Below are positions 1-7,039 of a DNA stretch of 64,000 nucleotides, in pieces. Source of the DNA: Polynucleobacter victoriensis (GTDB taxonomy: Bacteria > Pseudomonadota > Gammaproteobacteria > Burkholderiales > Burkholderiaceae); assembly GCF_900187875.1 (NCBI RefSeq), contig NZ_FYEX01000001.1, positions 310,001 to 374,000 on the forward strand, written 5' to 3'. A program made the translations under genes and the position numbers. Within the stretch, counting starts at the first letter, position 1, and every line of letters starts with the position of its first letter. The notes beneath the pieces were generated by a model that searched no databases, was not told where the DNA came from, and saw nothing but the letters and a program-made list of their open reading frames with translations.

Positions 1-250
1 TTTCTAAAATCAGCGCCTCAGTCTCAGTGCGTGTCACTGTAGTTTGTAGCGACCGAATTCTGGTGACCATGCGCTCAATGCGTGGTGAACTAAGATTTCG
101 TTGAAAATAACTATTAACGCGCTTTTTTAGATCTTTTGCCTTGCCAACGTATAAGATTTGCCCTGCTTCATCAAAAAAGCGATAAACACCCGGCAAACCG
201 GGTAATTTTTTAACATCATTTAAGAGGGTTTCTGGAGTCTCATTCGACAT
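1..250 (-). CDS. uvrC: UvrABC excinuclease subunit C, N-terminal part (gene runs off the window)
   Basis: Reverse-strand reading from the ATG at 250 gives MSNETPETLLNDV followed by KLPGLPGVYRFFDEAG, LYVGKAKDLKKRV and SYFQR. This is the GIY-YIG nuclease domain of UvrC, whose hallmark is PGVYRFFD..LYVGKA. UvrC makes the 3' incision during nucleotide excision repair once UvrB has loaded on damaged DNA. About 83 residues are visible; a full protein is roughly 600-680 aa, so the rest lies left of base 1. Its start codon overlaps the start codon of the divergent earP by two bases, so its promoter must lie inside earP. I see no clear Shine-Dalgarno sequence. Confidence 0.93.
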   Translation of the reverse strand, partial: MSNETPETLLNDVKKLPGLPGVYRFFDEAGQILYVGKAKDLKKRVNSYFQRNLSSPRIERMVTRIRSLQTTVTRTETEALILE

Positions 251-1388
251 GCGTTGGGATATTTTTTGTCAAATCGTCGATAACTATGGTGATGCCGGTG
301 TGTGCTGGCGTCTAGCTAGAGCACTGTCACGTCCATCTCCTTCTTCATCGCTTTCTTTGTCTAACTCTTTGTTAACAGGATCTAGTCATGATGATATCCG
401 CATTCGTTTATTTTGCGATGATTTAAATGTTTTAAATACCATAGCCCATGGTGATGCTGTAGGCTATGGCGCTAGTTTAGGCATTGAGGTATTACCATGG
501 TCTGCCGCAGAGTCTGCTGAGGTTTTATCTGATGTTGGCAATGTGGTGATTGAGGCTTTTGCTTGTCACCTGCCACAAGCTTATGTGACCGCCATGACCC
601 ATCGAGCTGTGGCACCAATATGGATTAACTTAGAGTATCTAACTGCTGAGCCGTGGGCCGATGAGATGCATCTGATGCCATCACCACAAAATAATGGTCT
701 CAAGAAGTTTTTTTACTTCCCTGGCTTCACTCCCAAAACAGGTGGCGTCACTTTTGGCAATTGGGATGAAGTAGTTGGCGTAGTAGGTACAAGCTCTACC
801 CCAAAATCTTTAAGTGATTCTTTAGCTAAATGTCGTGCCGGCGCCAAACGCATATCTATCTTTAATTACCGTCATGCCCCATTAGATCAATGGCTTCGCT
901 CTTTAAATAGAGCTGCAATTGATCATGGTGATGTTGTCGACGTACTCATTTGCGCTGGTCAGAATGTTTCTATTGCCACCTTGGCAGCTGAATTAACTGC
1001 GCTGCAATTGATAGAGCTGCCATTTGTGCCACAAGAAGATTACGACTGGCTTGTGGCCCACTGCGACATGAACTTGGTGCGCGGTGAGGACTCATTCGTG
1101 AGGGCTCAATGGGCCGGTAAGCCATTCATCTGGGATATCTATCCTCAGTCTGATTCTGCCCACGAAGTGAAACTAGATGCCTTTTTAGAGCGGTATTTTG
1201 AAGATGCTCCTCCAACGGTTAGATCTCTTGGTATATCTGCCATGAAATGGGGTTCCCCCACAGACTGGTGGGCTCAATTAGGGGCTTGGACCGAACATTC
1301 TGCTGCTTGGCGACAGAAGTTAGTGGGTTTAGGTCATTTAGAGGGTAAAATCTTAGACTTTGTGAAATCTCAGGAAATATCGCGATGA
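249..1388 (+). CDS. earP: EF-P arginine rhamnosyltransferase EarP
   Basis: The 379-aa product begins MRWDIFCQIVDNYGDAGVCWR, the EarP (DUF2331) signature. Asp11 and Asp15 correspond to the two N-terminal aspartates needed for catalysis in characterised EarP. The C-terminal half holds the conserved RGEDSFVRAQWAGKPFIW nucleotide-sugar binding segment with its key Glu. EarP transfers rhamnose from dTDP-rhamnose to Arg32 of elongation factor P, allowing EF-P to rescue ribosomes stalled at polyproline. The stop codon overlaps the efp ATG (ATGA at 1385-1388), so enzyme and substrate are translationally coupled. A GGAG lies about 11 nt before the start, inside uvrC. Confidence 0.95.
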   Translation: MRWDIFCQIVDNYGDAGVCWRLARALSRPSPSSSLSLSNSLLTGSSHDDIRIRLFCDDLNVLNTIAHGDAVGYGASLGIEVLPWSAAESAEVLSDVGNVVIEAFACHLPQAYVTAMTHRAVAPIWINLEYLTAEPWADEMHLMPSPQNNGLKKFFYFPGFTPKTGGVTFGNWDEVVGVVGTSSTPKSLSDSLAKCRAGAKRISIFNYRHAPLDQWLRSLNRAAIDHGDVVDVLICAGQNVSIATLAAELTALQLIELPFVPQEDYDWLVAHCDMNLVRGEDSFVRAQWAGKPFIWDIYPQSDSAHEVKLDAFLERYFEDAPPTVRSLGISAMKWGSPTDWWAQLGAWTEHSAAWRQKLVGLGHLEGKILDFVKSQEISR

Positions 1389-1945
1389 AAATTGCTCAAG
1401 AACTCCGCGTAGGTAACGTTGTTATGTTGAATGGCCAACCATTGGTTATTCAGAAAACTGAATACAGCCGTTCAGGTCGTAACGCTGCTGTAGTTAAGAT
1501 GAAGTTTAAGAACTTGATCACAGAAGCGCCTAACGAAGGCATTTTTAAAGCTGATGACAAATTCGAAGTTGTGATCTTGGAACGTAAAGAATGTACTTAT
1601 TCTTACTTCGCAGATCCAATGTATGCATTCATGGATACAGAGTACAACCAGTACGAAGTTGAAAAAGACAATATGGGTGATGCCCTTAACTATTTGGAAG
1701 ACGGCATGCCAGTTGAAGTGGTTTTCTACGAAGGTAAAGCTTTATCAGTAGAACTACCAACAATTGTTGTTCGCGAAATCACTTACACAGAACCAGCTGT
1801 TAAAGGCGATACAAGCTCAGGCCGCGTGCTTAAGAGCGCAAAGATTGCTACAGGCTACGAACTACAAGTTCCTTTGTTCTGTACTGAAGGTGACAAGATC
1901 GAGATTGATACACGTACTGGCGAATACCGCAGCCGTGCTAACTAA
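1385..1945 (+). CDS. efp: Elongation factor P
   Basis: The 186-aa protein has the normal EF-P length and three-domain layout (KOW-like N-domain, two OB domains). It starts MKIAQELRVGNVV. The modification loop reads SRSGRNAAVV, placing Arg at residue 32. This arginine type is the substrate of EarP rather than of EpmA, which acts on lysine. EF-P enters the ribosomal E site and promotes peptide bond formation at consecutive prolines. A GGAAA stretch about 7 nt upstream can serve as ribosome binding site, and translation is coupled to earP through ATGA. A strong intrinsic terminator follows at 1990-2015. Confidence 0.97.
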   Translation: MKIAQELRVGNVVMLNGQPLVIQKTEYSRSGRNAAVVKMKFKNLITEAPNEGIFKADDKFEVVILERKECTYSYFADPMYAFMDTEYNQYEVEKDNMGDALNYLEDGMPVEVVFYEGKALSVELPTIVVREITYTEPAVKGDTSSGRVLKSAKIATGYELQVPLFCTEGDKIEIDTRTGEYRSRAN

Positions 1946-1989
1946 TTGATGTTGTTCAACATTCAGTTGATTCAACTGAATGTGCGATA

Positions 1990-2015
1990 AACCACCCTGC
2001 TAGGGTGGTTTTTTT
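1990..2015 (+). terminator. Intrinsic terminator of earP-efp
   Basis: A 9-bp perfect stem (AACCACCCT at 1990-1998, AGGGTGGTT at 2002-2010) with a 3-nt loop runs straight into a T tract ending at 2015. It lies 45 nt after the efp stop codon. Confidence 0.9.
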
Positions 2016-2075
2016 ATGTCAATTTTTCTTCACAATTATTTGTTAAGCTGATTCGCGATTGACTGTTTTTTAAGC

Positions 2076-2097
2076 AAACAACCTAGCGGTTGTTTTT
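2076..2097 (+). terminator. Second terminator-like hairpin downstream of efp
   Basis: AAACAACC (2076-2083) pairs with GGTTGTTT (2088-2095) across a TAGC loop and ends in a short T run. It stands about 60 bp after the first efp terminator, either as a tandem back-up or as the end of a short transcript between them. The rest of 2016-2170 holds no gene I can support. Confidence 0.5.
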
Positions 2098-2170
2098 AGT
2101 AGGTTTATGATTAGTTCAATAGAAGTTATGAACAATTTCTGTGGATAACTGATTCGGAAGAGGTCACCAA

Positions 2171-2398
2171 ATGAGCCAAAAGAGTGCACCCAAACATTTG
2201 TATGTTGAATACATGTACGGTTTTTTATTTCATTACACAGAGCAACCGTTATTTCCAACAACACCGGCTTATACCCTAGTAAAACTGATTAGCGCCGATG
2301 AAAAGCATTGGGAAGCTTTGTATAAAAATATAGATGGTGAAAAAGCGACCTTTCACTTAGATAACGGCACAATCAAGATGAAAAAAACCACCGGATAA
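2171..2398 (+). CDS. Small hypothetical protein (75 aa)
   Basis: I do not recognise this 75-aa protein. It starts MSQKSAPKHLYVEYMYGF, is mixed acidic/basic with several aromatic residues, and has no membrane segment or signal peptide. Support for a real gene: GAAGAGG about 8 nt before the ATG, a dedicated terminator at its end, and isolation between terminators. The TAA stop codon lies in the loop of the following hairpin. A perfect DnaA-box nonamer lies 23 bp before the start. It is probably a lineage-specific cytosolic protein; no function is assigned. Confidence 0.65.
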   Translation: MSQKSAPKHLYVEYMYGFLFHYTEQPLFPTTPAYTLVKLISADEKHWEALYKNIDGEKATFHLDNGTIKMKKTTG

Positions 2399-2411
2399 CG
2401 GTGGTTTTTTA
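2385..2411. terminator. Bidirectional terminator between small gene and yeeE pair
   Basis: AAACCACCG (2385-2393) pairs with CGGTGGTTT (2399-2407) around loop GATAA. T's follow on the plus strand and an A run precedes it, so it can serve both the plus gene ending at 2398 and the minus gene ending at 2437. Confidence 0.8.
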
Positions 2412-2436
2412 TTGATAATTTTTCTTTTTATAACTT

Positions 2437-2967
2437 TTAAATTCCTTTTTTCTCAAACCATCTAAACATCAAGAGTGTGATGATGGCGAAGATAACGGCA
2501 ATCACCCAGTGATTAATGCCCAGAGCTTCTGGCAAGCCAATCTTGCCAAAATCAGCCCAAGATAAAACTGTTGATTTAAAGAATGGGTACATCTCAGCAT
2601 AGATACCAGCACCAACGATCATGCCAATCACACCAAAGATGGCGTGCCAACGACCCTCACCTACGGCACCCACTGATGTGCCTGGGCAAAAACCCATGAC
2701 TGCCCAACCAATACCAAACAACGTGCCGCCCACCAAGATAGCTCCGACATTCATTGCTTTATGACTTAACTTAATGATCTCAAGATCATTCAAAGCCAAG
2801 ATACCAAACATACCTACGACGATGGCAGATAACATAAATTTAAAAATTGCCATGTCTTTAAATAACATCGCACCTACTTGTTTGTCATAACGTAATACAC
2901 GCCCTCTTTGTAACAAGAAGCCAAATGCCAAACCTGTGATTAATCCTAAAATTTGTTCTGTAGACAT
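2437..2967 (-). CDS. YeeE/YedE-family sulfur transporter, second half-size subunit
   Basis: This 176-aa, very hydrophobic protein has about four to five membrane helices and the motif GFCPGTSVGAVGEG with Cys94. The motif is typical of the Sulf_transp (PF04143) YeeE/YedE family, including thiosulfate transporter TsuA. Full-length TsuA is about twice this size; here the function is split between this protein and the one encoded just upstream (stop and start 1 bp apart, same strand). The pair is expected to form an inner-membrane channel for thiosulfate or another small sulfur species. The substrate is inferred from the family, not shown by the sequence. Confidence 0.85.
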   Translation of the reverse strand: MSTEQILGLITGLAFGFLLQRGRVLRYDKQVGAMLFKDMAIFKFMLSAIVVGMFGILALNDLEIIKLSHKAMNVGAILVGGTLFGIGWAVMGFCPGTSVGAVGEGRWHAIFGVIGMIVGAGIYAEMYPFFKSTVLSWADFGKIGLPEALGINHWVIAVIFAIITLLMFRWFEKKGI

Positions 2968-2968
2968 G

Positions 2969-3529
2969 TTATTGAACCTTTCTGTACATCAAGTTAGCAA
3001 TGATGGCACCAACACCAAAGAAAAATGCCAAAGCCACAAATGAGCTAACTGATAGCTGCATCATCCCGCTTAGTCCATGACCACTTGGACAACCATCTGC
3101 AAGTCTTGCTCCCATCATGGCAACAATGCCACCCAAGAATGAAAATACTGCGCGCTTAGCCACCGATGGACCAAATCGTTTTTCCCATGTAGGTGGTACA
3201 GCTTCTAACTTAAAGCTACTGTCTTTTAATGATGAAATCAGTGCGCCAAAGAAGATGCCAATCAAAATCATGAACTGCCAATCAACTTTGACTTTTTCTT
3301 TCACGTAATAAGCGTTCTCGGCAACGTGGGCAGGATCAACACTTTGAAACAACAAACCTGCTGCTCGCACAAAAGTAGTTGATGCACCTAGGTAATTTGA
3401 TTTGCCCATCAATGTCGTAGTTAGATATACCGACACTATGGCCAAAATACCCAATAGAGCTCCAGCCAAGTAGGGACTCCAACCTGGGCCCTCTGTTGCT
3501 GTCGGATTACTACTGCTAAGTTCTGACAT
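2969..3529 (-). CDS. YeeE/YedE-family sulfur transporter, first half-size subunit
   Basis: The 186-aa inner-membrane protein carries the family signature GARLADGCPSGHGLSG with Cys147. It has a first helix near residues 20-40 and a soluble stretch around 60-85. It belongs to the same Sulf_transp family as its downstream partner and corresponds to the complementary half of a full YeeE. AAAGGAAGG lies about 6 nt before the ATG, a strong ribosome binding site. Transcription likely starts from the TTGCCT-17-TATAAT promoter at 3633-3661, which is embedded in a palindrome suggesting repression. No sulfurtransferase or regulator gene is adjacent. Confidence 0.87.
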   Translation of the reverse strand: MSELSSSNPTATEGPGWSPYLAGALLGILAIVSVYLTTTLMGKSNYLGASTTFVRAAGLLFQSVDPAHVAENAYYVKEKVKVDWQFMILIGIFFGALISSLKDSSFKLEAVPPTWEKRFGPSVAKRAVFSFLGGIVAMMGARLADGCPSGHGLSGMMQLSVSSFVALAFFFGVGAIIANLMYRKVQ

Positions 3530-3627
3530 AGTTGCCTTCCTTTTTTAGTTTTTGCACATATTCATAAGAATCAATGCCTTATTTAGGTATATCTAGAGGG
3601 CATTAAATCTTTATTTCAATTTACTAG

Positions 3628-3661
3628 ATTACATTATATGTAATTATATATTATTAGGCAA
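3628..3661 (-). promoter_or_regulatory. Promoter and palindromic operator of the yeeE pair
   Basis: On the minus strand, TTGCCT (3656-3661) and TATAAT (3633-3638) are 17 bp apart. The -10 box lies in the middle of a perfect inverted repeat, ATTACAT-TAT-ATGTAAT (3628-3644). An operator over the -10 is the classic repressor layout. An ArsR-type sulfur or redox repressor is plausible but only inferred. The rest of the 250-bp gap 3530-3779 is AT-rich leader. Confidence 0.6.
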
Positions 3662-3739
3662 TAAATTGTTTGTGGCTTGTAAGTTTCACAATAGCTAGGG
3701 TTATGGCAAATACTTATAACTAAATATAGTGTTACGTGT

Positions 3740-3780
3740 TAACTTAGCAATGTTCTATAGGAGCTTTAAAAGCTAAGTTA
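3740..3780 (+). repeat. Inverted repeat around the ribosome binding site of the small gene at 3780
   Basis: TAACTTAGC (3740-3748) and GCTAAGTTA (3772-3780) are perfect 9-bp complements. The only good Shine-Dalgarno (AGGAG, 3759-3763) lies in the 23-nt loop and the A of the start codon is the last base of the stem. The loop contains a second, smaller inverted repeat (AGCTTT-A-AAAGCT, 3762-3774). Confidence 0.6.
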
Positions 3781-3965
3781 TGAAAAGAATTGTTGACGTA
3801 TTTAAAAGAAAAGACCGTAGCTTGGTCTGGACCTATGTGATCTCATTAGATCGCCCTCGTCTTGCCTCAGGCATCATTGAATTTGAACATGAAGCATTGC
3901 GCTTATCCGCACTCGAAGAGCGCGGTAGCAGCGATACGCTAACAGCCAGAGTTAGACCAGCTTAA
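3780..3965 (+). CDS. Small hypothetical protein (61 aa)
   Basis: A 61-aa basic protein beginning MKRIVDVFKRKDRSLVWTYV; not recognised. The N-terminus is Lys/Arg-rich and no membrane segment is present. An AGGAG lies 16 nt upstream, too far by itself, but a 9-bp inverted repeat could bring it nearer or hide it. The gene is convergent with nagZ and their 3' ends overlap by 14 bp. The coding call rests on the open frame, the nearby AGGAG and otherwise empty flanking DNA, so it could be spurious. Confidence 0.45.
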   Translation: MKRIVDVFKRKDRSLVWTYVISLDRPRLASGIIEFEHEALRLSALEERGSSDTLTARVRPA

Positions 3966-5025
3966 GGTCTTTGAGTAATTGCTTAGCCCTTTGATAATCG
4001 GGGCTAGCTTGCAACTCATCCCAATCCATTGCCTGCGATGTAGGCATTAATTTTTGTACTCTTCTACGAGAAATCTTATAAGTCTTCTCGTCATAGGTAA
4101 GATCTTTAAGTAGTTGATCTGCCAAATCCGGGCGATTACAAATCAACACTTGATCGCAACCAGCTTTCAATGCCATCTGGGCTCCCTTGACAACACTACC
4201 TGCCACAGATGCGCCCTCCATCGATAAGTCATCGCTAAAAATAACGCCTGTAAATTGAAGTTGTTTTCTGAGGATGTCTTGCAACCAAACCTTTGAGAAT
4301 CCCGCAGGATGTTTATCTACCTTTGGATAGATAACATGTGCCGGCATTACGGATGCCAGACCAAGACCTAAATATGCATAAGGCTTAGCATCATCATTGA
4401 TGATTGTTGTGAGAGATCTTTCGTCAACTGGAATAGCAATATGAGAATCAGCCTCAGCCCAACCATGACCTGGGAAATGTTTGCCACAATTAGCCATGCC
4501 AGCTAATTGCAAACCATGATTCAGACTCTTGGCTAACATCGCAGCAATCTGCGGATCACGATTGAACGAACGATCACCAATCACACCACTACGGCCAAAA
4601 TCTAAATCAAGAACAGGCGTAAAACTAAAATCAACACCACAAGCTCTTAGCTCACCAGCTAAAACAAAACCGACTGCAGTAGCTGCTTCCATGGCTTTTA
4701 AAGCATGTTCTGCGCTAGCCTTCTTGCCACCATTAGACCAAATGTCACCAAGCTTTTTCATGGCAGGCAAATGCGTAAAGCCATCAGTTCTACAACGCTG
4801 CACTCTACCGCCTTCATGATCAATACTGATCATCACATCCGATCTAACCTTCTTAATGGCTTTAGTCAGTGCAGTGAGCTGCGCCCTGTTCTGATAATTA
4901 CGACCGAACAAAATCACCCCACCCGTTTTAGGATCAGCGATACGACGAATATCATCTTTGGTCAAAGTTTTACCAACCACATCTAATACGATGGGACCTG
5001 CGTTAAATTTATTTTTTTTACTCAT
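3952..5025 (-). CDS. nagZ: Beta-N-acetylhexosaminidase NagZ
   Basis: A 357-aa glycoside hydrolase family 3 enzyme. Visible signatures are the substrate-binding GGRVQR near residue 72, the GH3 loop KHFPGHG at 182-188 with its general acid/base His, and FSDDLSM at about 263-269 holding the nucleophile Asp. NagZ removes GlcNAc from anhydromuropeptides in the cytosol during peptidoglycan recycling, which can feed into AmpC regulation in other species. It is the last gene of the lepA-to-nagZ run, 38 bp after acpS. The length is normal for single-domain NagZ. Confidence 0.95.
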   Translation of the reverse strand: MSKKNKFNAGPIVLDVVGKTLTKDDIRRIADPKTGGVILFGRNYQNRAQLTALTKAIKKVRSDVMISIDHEGGRVQRCRTDGFTHLPAMKKLGDIWSNGGKKASAEHALKAMEAATAVGFVLAGELRACGVDFSFTPVLDLDFGRSGVIGDRSFNRDPQIAAMLAKSLNHGLQLAGMANCGKHFPGHGWAEADSHIAIPVDERSLTTIINDDAKPYAYLGLGLASVMPAHVIYPKVDKHPAGFSKVWLQDILRKQLQFTGVIFSDDLSMEGASVAGSVVKGAQMALKAGCDQVLICNRPDLADQLLKDLTYDEKTYKISRRRVQKLMPTSQAMDWDELQASPDYQRAKQLLKDLKLV

Positions 5026-5063
5026 CTTGTTCTACTGTGGTTGACCTACTCTATTTTTAATGA

Positions 5064-5501
5064 TTAACCCATCAAATCTTTGGGGTCCATGACACCAGAT
5101 ACAACAGGTGTACCAAAAGTAACAATTACAAAAGCAATTGCCATATCTACTTCATCACTAATGCTAACCTGCGCACTAAAGTGTTTTGCATCCATGAATT
5201 CTTGTAACTTACCAGAACACTTCACCACTGGTTTACCGGTTGGGTCATTGAGTGTTTGCATGGCTCGCCATGACATTGGTGAATACATTCCCAAACCAAT
5301 CGCTTTTGAGAATGCCTCTTTTGCGGCAAAGCGTGTTGCGAGATAAGCGATTCCTCTAGACTCATTACGCGCCAATCTGCTTTTAAAGACCACCATCTCA
5401 TCAGGACCCAAGATACGCTCAGCCAAACGACCATGAGTTCTCTCATAAGCCGCCCTTAAGCGATCTATCTTGAGTATGTCTGTACCAATACCGGCGATCA
5501 T
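5064..5501 (-). CDS. acpS: Holo-[acyl-carrier-protein] synthase
   Basis: A 145-aa AcpS-type phosphopantetheinyl transferase. It starts MIAGIGTDILKIDR with Mg-binding Asp8 and has FAAKEAFSKAIG with Glu62. It transfers 4'-phosphopantetheine from CoA to Ser37 of the acyl carrier protein encoded at 15223-15459. Placement directly downstream of pdxJ (21 bp gap) is the common proteobacterial order. It is slightly longer than the E. coli enzyme because of a C-terminal extension. Confidence 0.95.
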   Translation of the reverse strand: MIAGIGTDILKIDRLRAAYERTHGRLAERILGPDEMVVFKSRLARNESRGIAYLATRFAAKEAFSKAIGLGMYSPMSWRAMQTLNDPTGKPVVKCSGKLQEFMDAKHFSAQVSISDEVDMAIAFVIVTFGTPVVSGVMDPKDLMG

Positions 5502-5522
5502 CTTATTTATATCAATATGTAT

Positions 5523-6275
5523 TTATCGGTTCATGGCAGCTTGGCGTGCCGACAACATGATGGCTCTCATATCTTGGATAGCTGCCTTCCACCCTTTAAA
5601 CACTGCCTCAGCCACAATCGCATGGCCAATGTTTAATTCTGCAATTTCAAGTATTTCCGCAATCGCTTTCACATTACCTTCATGCAAACCATGGCCTGCA
5701 TTTACTTTCAAACCAATTGAGTGACCAAACTTAGCAGCCGCCTTAATGCGCTCCAATTCTTTTAGTTTCTCCGCGCCATCTGTGTCTGCATATTTACCAG
5801 TATGAAGTTCAATCACTGTGGCACCAGTTTCTTTAGCCTTCGCAATTTGTTGCTCATCTGGATCAATAAAGATGGATGCCGTGATTCCCGCCTGAATCAA
5901 ACGTTGGGTCGCATTTTTAACATTATCAAAATTACCAACGACATCTAAACCACCCTCTGTCGTCACTTCTTGACGCTTTTCTGGCACCAAGCAAACATCG
6001 TGAGGTTTAACTTTGCAAGCAATCTCAATCATTTCCGGTGTCACTGCACACTCAAGGTTCATGCGAGTTGCGATGAGTGGTCGCATATTAATTAAATCAG
6101 CATCCTTAATATGGCGACGATCTTCTCTTAAGTGCAAGGTGATTAAATCAGCGCCATACTCCTCAGCTAATTGCGCAGCCCTCAAAGGATCTGGATAAGT
6201 TGTACCGCGCGCATTTCTGAGTGTCGCTACGTGGTCAATATTGATACCTAAATCAATGATGTTTTTTGGTCCCAA
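5523..6275 (-). CDS. pdxJ: Pyridoxine 5'-phosphate synthase
   Basis: A 250-aa TIM-barrel protein with the PdxJ N-terminus DLGINIDHVATLRNARGT and the conserved HLREDRRHI segment. PdxJ condenses 1-deoxyxylulose 5-phosphate with 3-amino-2-oxopropyl phosphate to give pyridoxine 5'-phosphate (vitamin B6). The only usable start is TTG at 6275, because an in-frame TAG lies three codons upstream and no ATG or GTG precedes the conserved core. In related bacteria pdxJ directly follows recO; here a toxin-antitoxin module separates them, so pdxJ may be partly expressed from that module's promoter. Confidence 0.95.
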   Translation of the reverse strand: MGPKNIIDLGINIDHVATLRNARGTTYPDPLRAAQLAEEYGADLITLHLREDRRHIKDADLINMRPLIATRMNLECAVTPEMIEIACKVKPHDVCLVPEKRQEVTTEGGLDVVGNFDNVKNATQRLIQAGITASIFIDPDEQQIAKAKETGATVIELHTGKYADTDGAEKLKELERIKAAAKFGHSIGLKVNAGHGLHEGNVKAIAEILEIAELNIGHAIVAEAVFKGWKAAIQDMRAIMLSARQAAMNR

Positions 6276-6304
6276 GAATCTCTAAACCTTTTACTAAATA
6301 TTTA

Positions 6305-6709
6305 TCAAACTTTAAACGGATTTAAGACATTAACATTAAATCTTTTAAAGTCCTTGATGTTTCTAGTGACAACCGTTAAATGATTAGCCAAAGCAGTTGC
6401 GGCAATCATTGCATCCTCGATCACAGTATCAGACTGTCGATGCATCAACTGCCCCCATACACGAAATGCTGCAGCATCCATCGGCAAAATCGGATAACCG
6501 TCCATCACCTCATTTAACCAAGCATCTAATTGCTTAGCTTTAACTCGATCTTGTTCACGTGTTTTTTCAATGCCAGCTTGAATTTCACCAACACTAACGG
6601 CCGAAATAAATAAACTCGAATCAGGCACAGCCTCAATCCATGCAAGTACGCCGCCATGAGGCTTTGCACGTCGAAACTCAGAAATAATATTTGTATCTAA
6701 TAAATACAT
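6305..6709 (-). CDS. PIN-domain ribonuclease toxin (VapC/FitB type)
   Basis: The 134-aa protein is a complete PIN domain. It begins MYLLDTNIISEFRR with catalytic Asp5, then SVGEIQAGI with Glu42, EDAMIAATAL with Asp99, and VTRNIKDF with Thr115, Asn117 and Asp120. This acidic set binds Mg/Mn for RNA cleavage. The sequence is closest in style to the FitB/VapC branch, which often cleaves tRNA or rRNA; the target here is unknown. It lies 10 bp after its antitoxin gene on the same strand. All catalytic residues are present, so the toxin should be functional. Confidence 0.9.
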   Translation of the reverse strand: MYLLDTNIISEFRRAKPHGGVLAWIEAVPDSSLFISAVSVGEIQAGIEKTREQDRVKAKQLDAWLNEVMDGYPILPMDAAAFRVWGQLMHRQSDTVIEDAMIAATALANHLTVVTRNIKDFKRFNVNVLNPFKV

Positions 6710-6719
6710 TCATCAACCA

Positions 6720-6977
6720 TTAAAGATCAATCACAGGACGGCGTTTCGCCTTTCCTCTAGGTGGTATATCCAGGTCCGCTTTAGGGCCACTTGCCAATAA
6801 CCATGACTTTAGCGTCGGACGAGCGCCGTTTTTCATCTGATTCCACACCTCGATGGGAACAAGGACTGCAGCCTCTTCGCCACGACGCGTAACTATTTGA
6901 GGCCCATGGCTTAAGCACGCATTTAAAAATTCACTAAATTTAGCTTTAGCATCCTGAACTTGCCAATTGTTTTTCAT
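6720..6977 (-). CDS. Phd/YefM-type antitoxin
   Basis: An 85-aa protein starting MKNNWQVQDAKAKFSEFL, the Phd/YefM DNA-binding fold, with TRRGEEAAVLVP in the middle and a basic C-terminal tail (RGKAKRRP) that would cover the toxin. I chose the ATG at 6977 because GGAG lies 8 nt upstream and because an earlier in-frame ATG at 7028 would start upstream of the predicted -10 box. It should neutralise the adjacent PIN toxin and repress its own promoter at the tandem palindromes at 6991-7012. Confidence 0.9.
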   Translation of the reverse strand: MKNNWQVQDAKAKFSEFLNACLSHGPQIVTRRGEEAAVLVPIEVWNQMKNGARPTLKSWLLASGPKADLDIPPRGKAKRRPVIDL

Positions 6978-6990
6978 GGCCAACTCCATC

Positions 6991-7039
6991 TGACTAGTTA
7001 GATGACTAGTCATTATACACACGTTCAAATCTTCTTCAA
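6991..7039 (-). promoter_or_regulatory. Toxin-antitoxin promoter with tandem ACTAGT operator
   Basis: Minus strand: TTGAAG (7034-7039), 16-bp spacer, perfect TATAAT (7012-7017), then two copies of TGACTAGTYA (7003-7012 and 6991-7000), each centred on the palindrome ACTAGT and 12 bp apart. The promoter lies in the 3' end of recO. Repeated palindromes at the start site fit autorepression by a Phd-type antitoxin. Confidence 0.75.

Noticed and set aside
2140..2148. Replication origin
   Set aside because: Only one DnaA box, no cluster, no AT-rich unwinding element and no dnaA or dnaN nearby.
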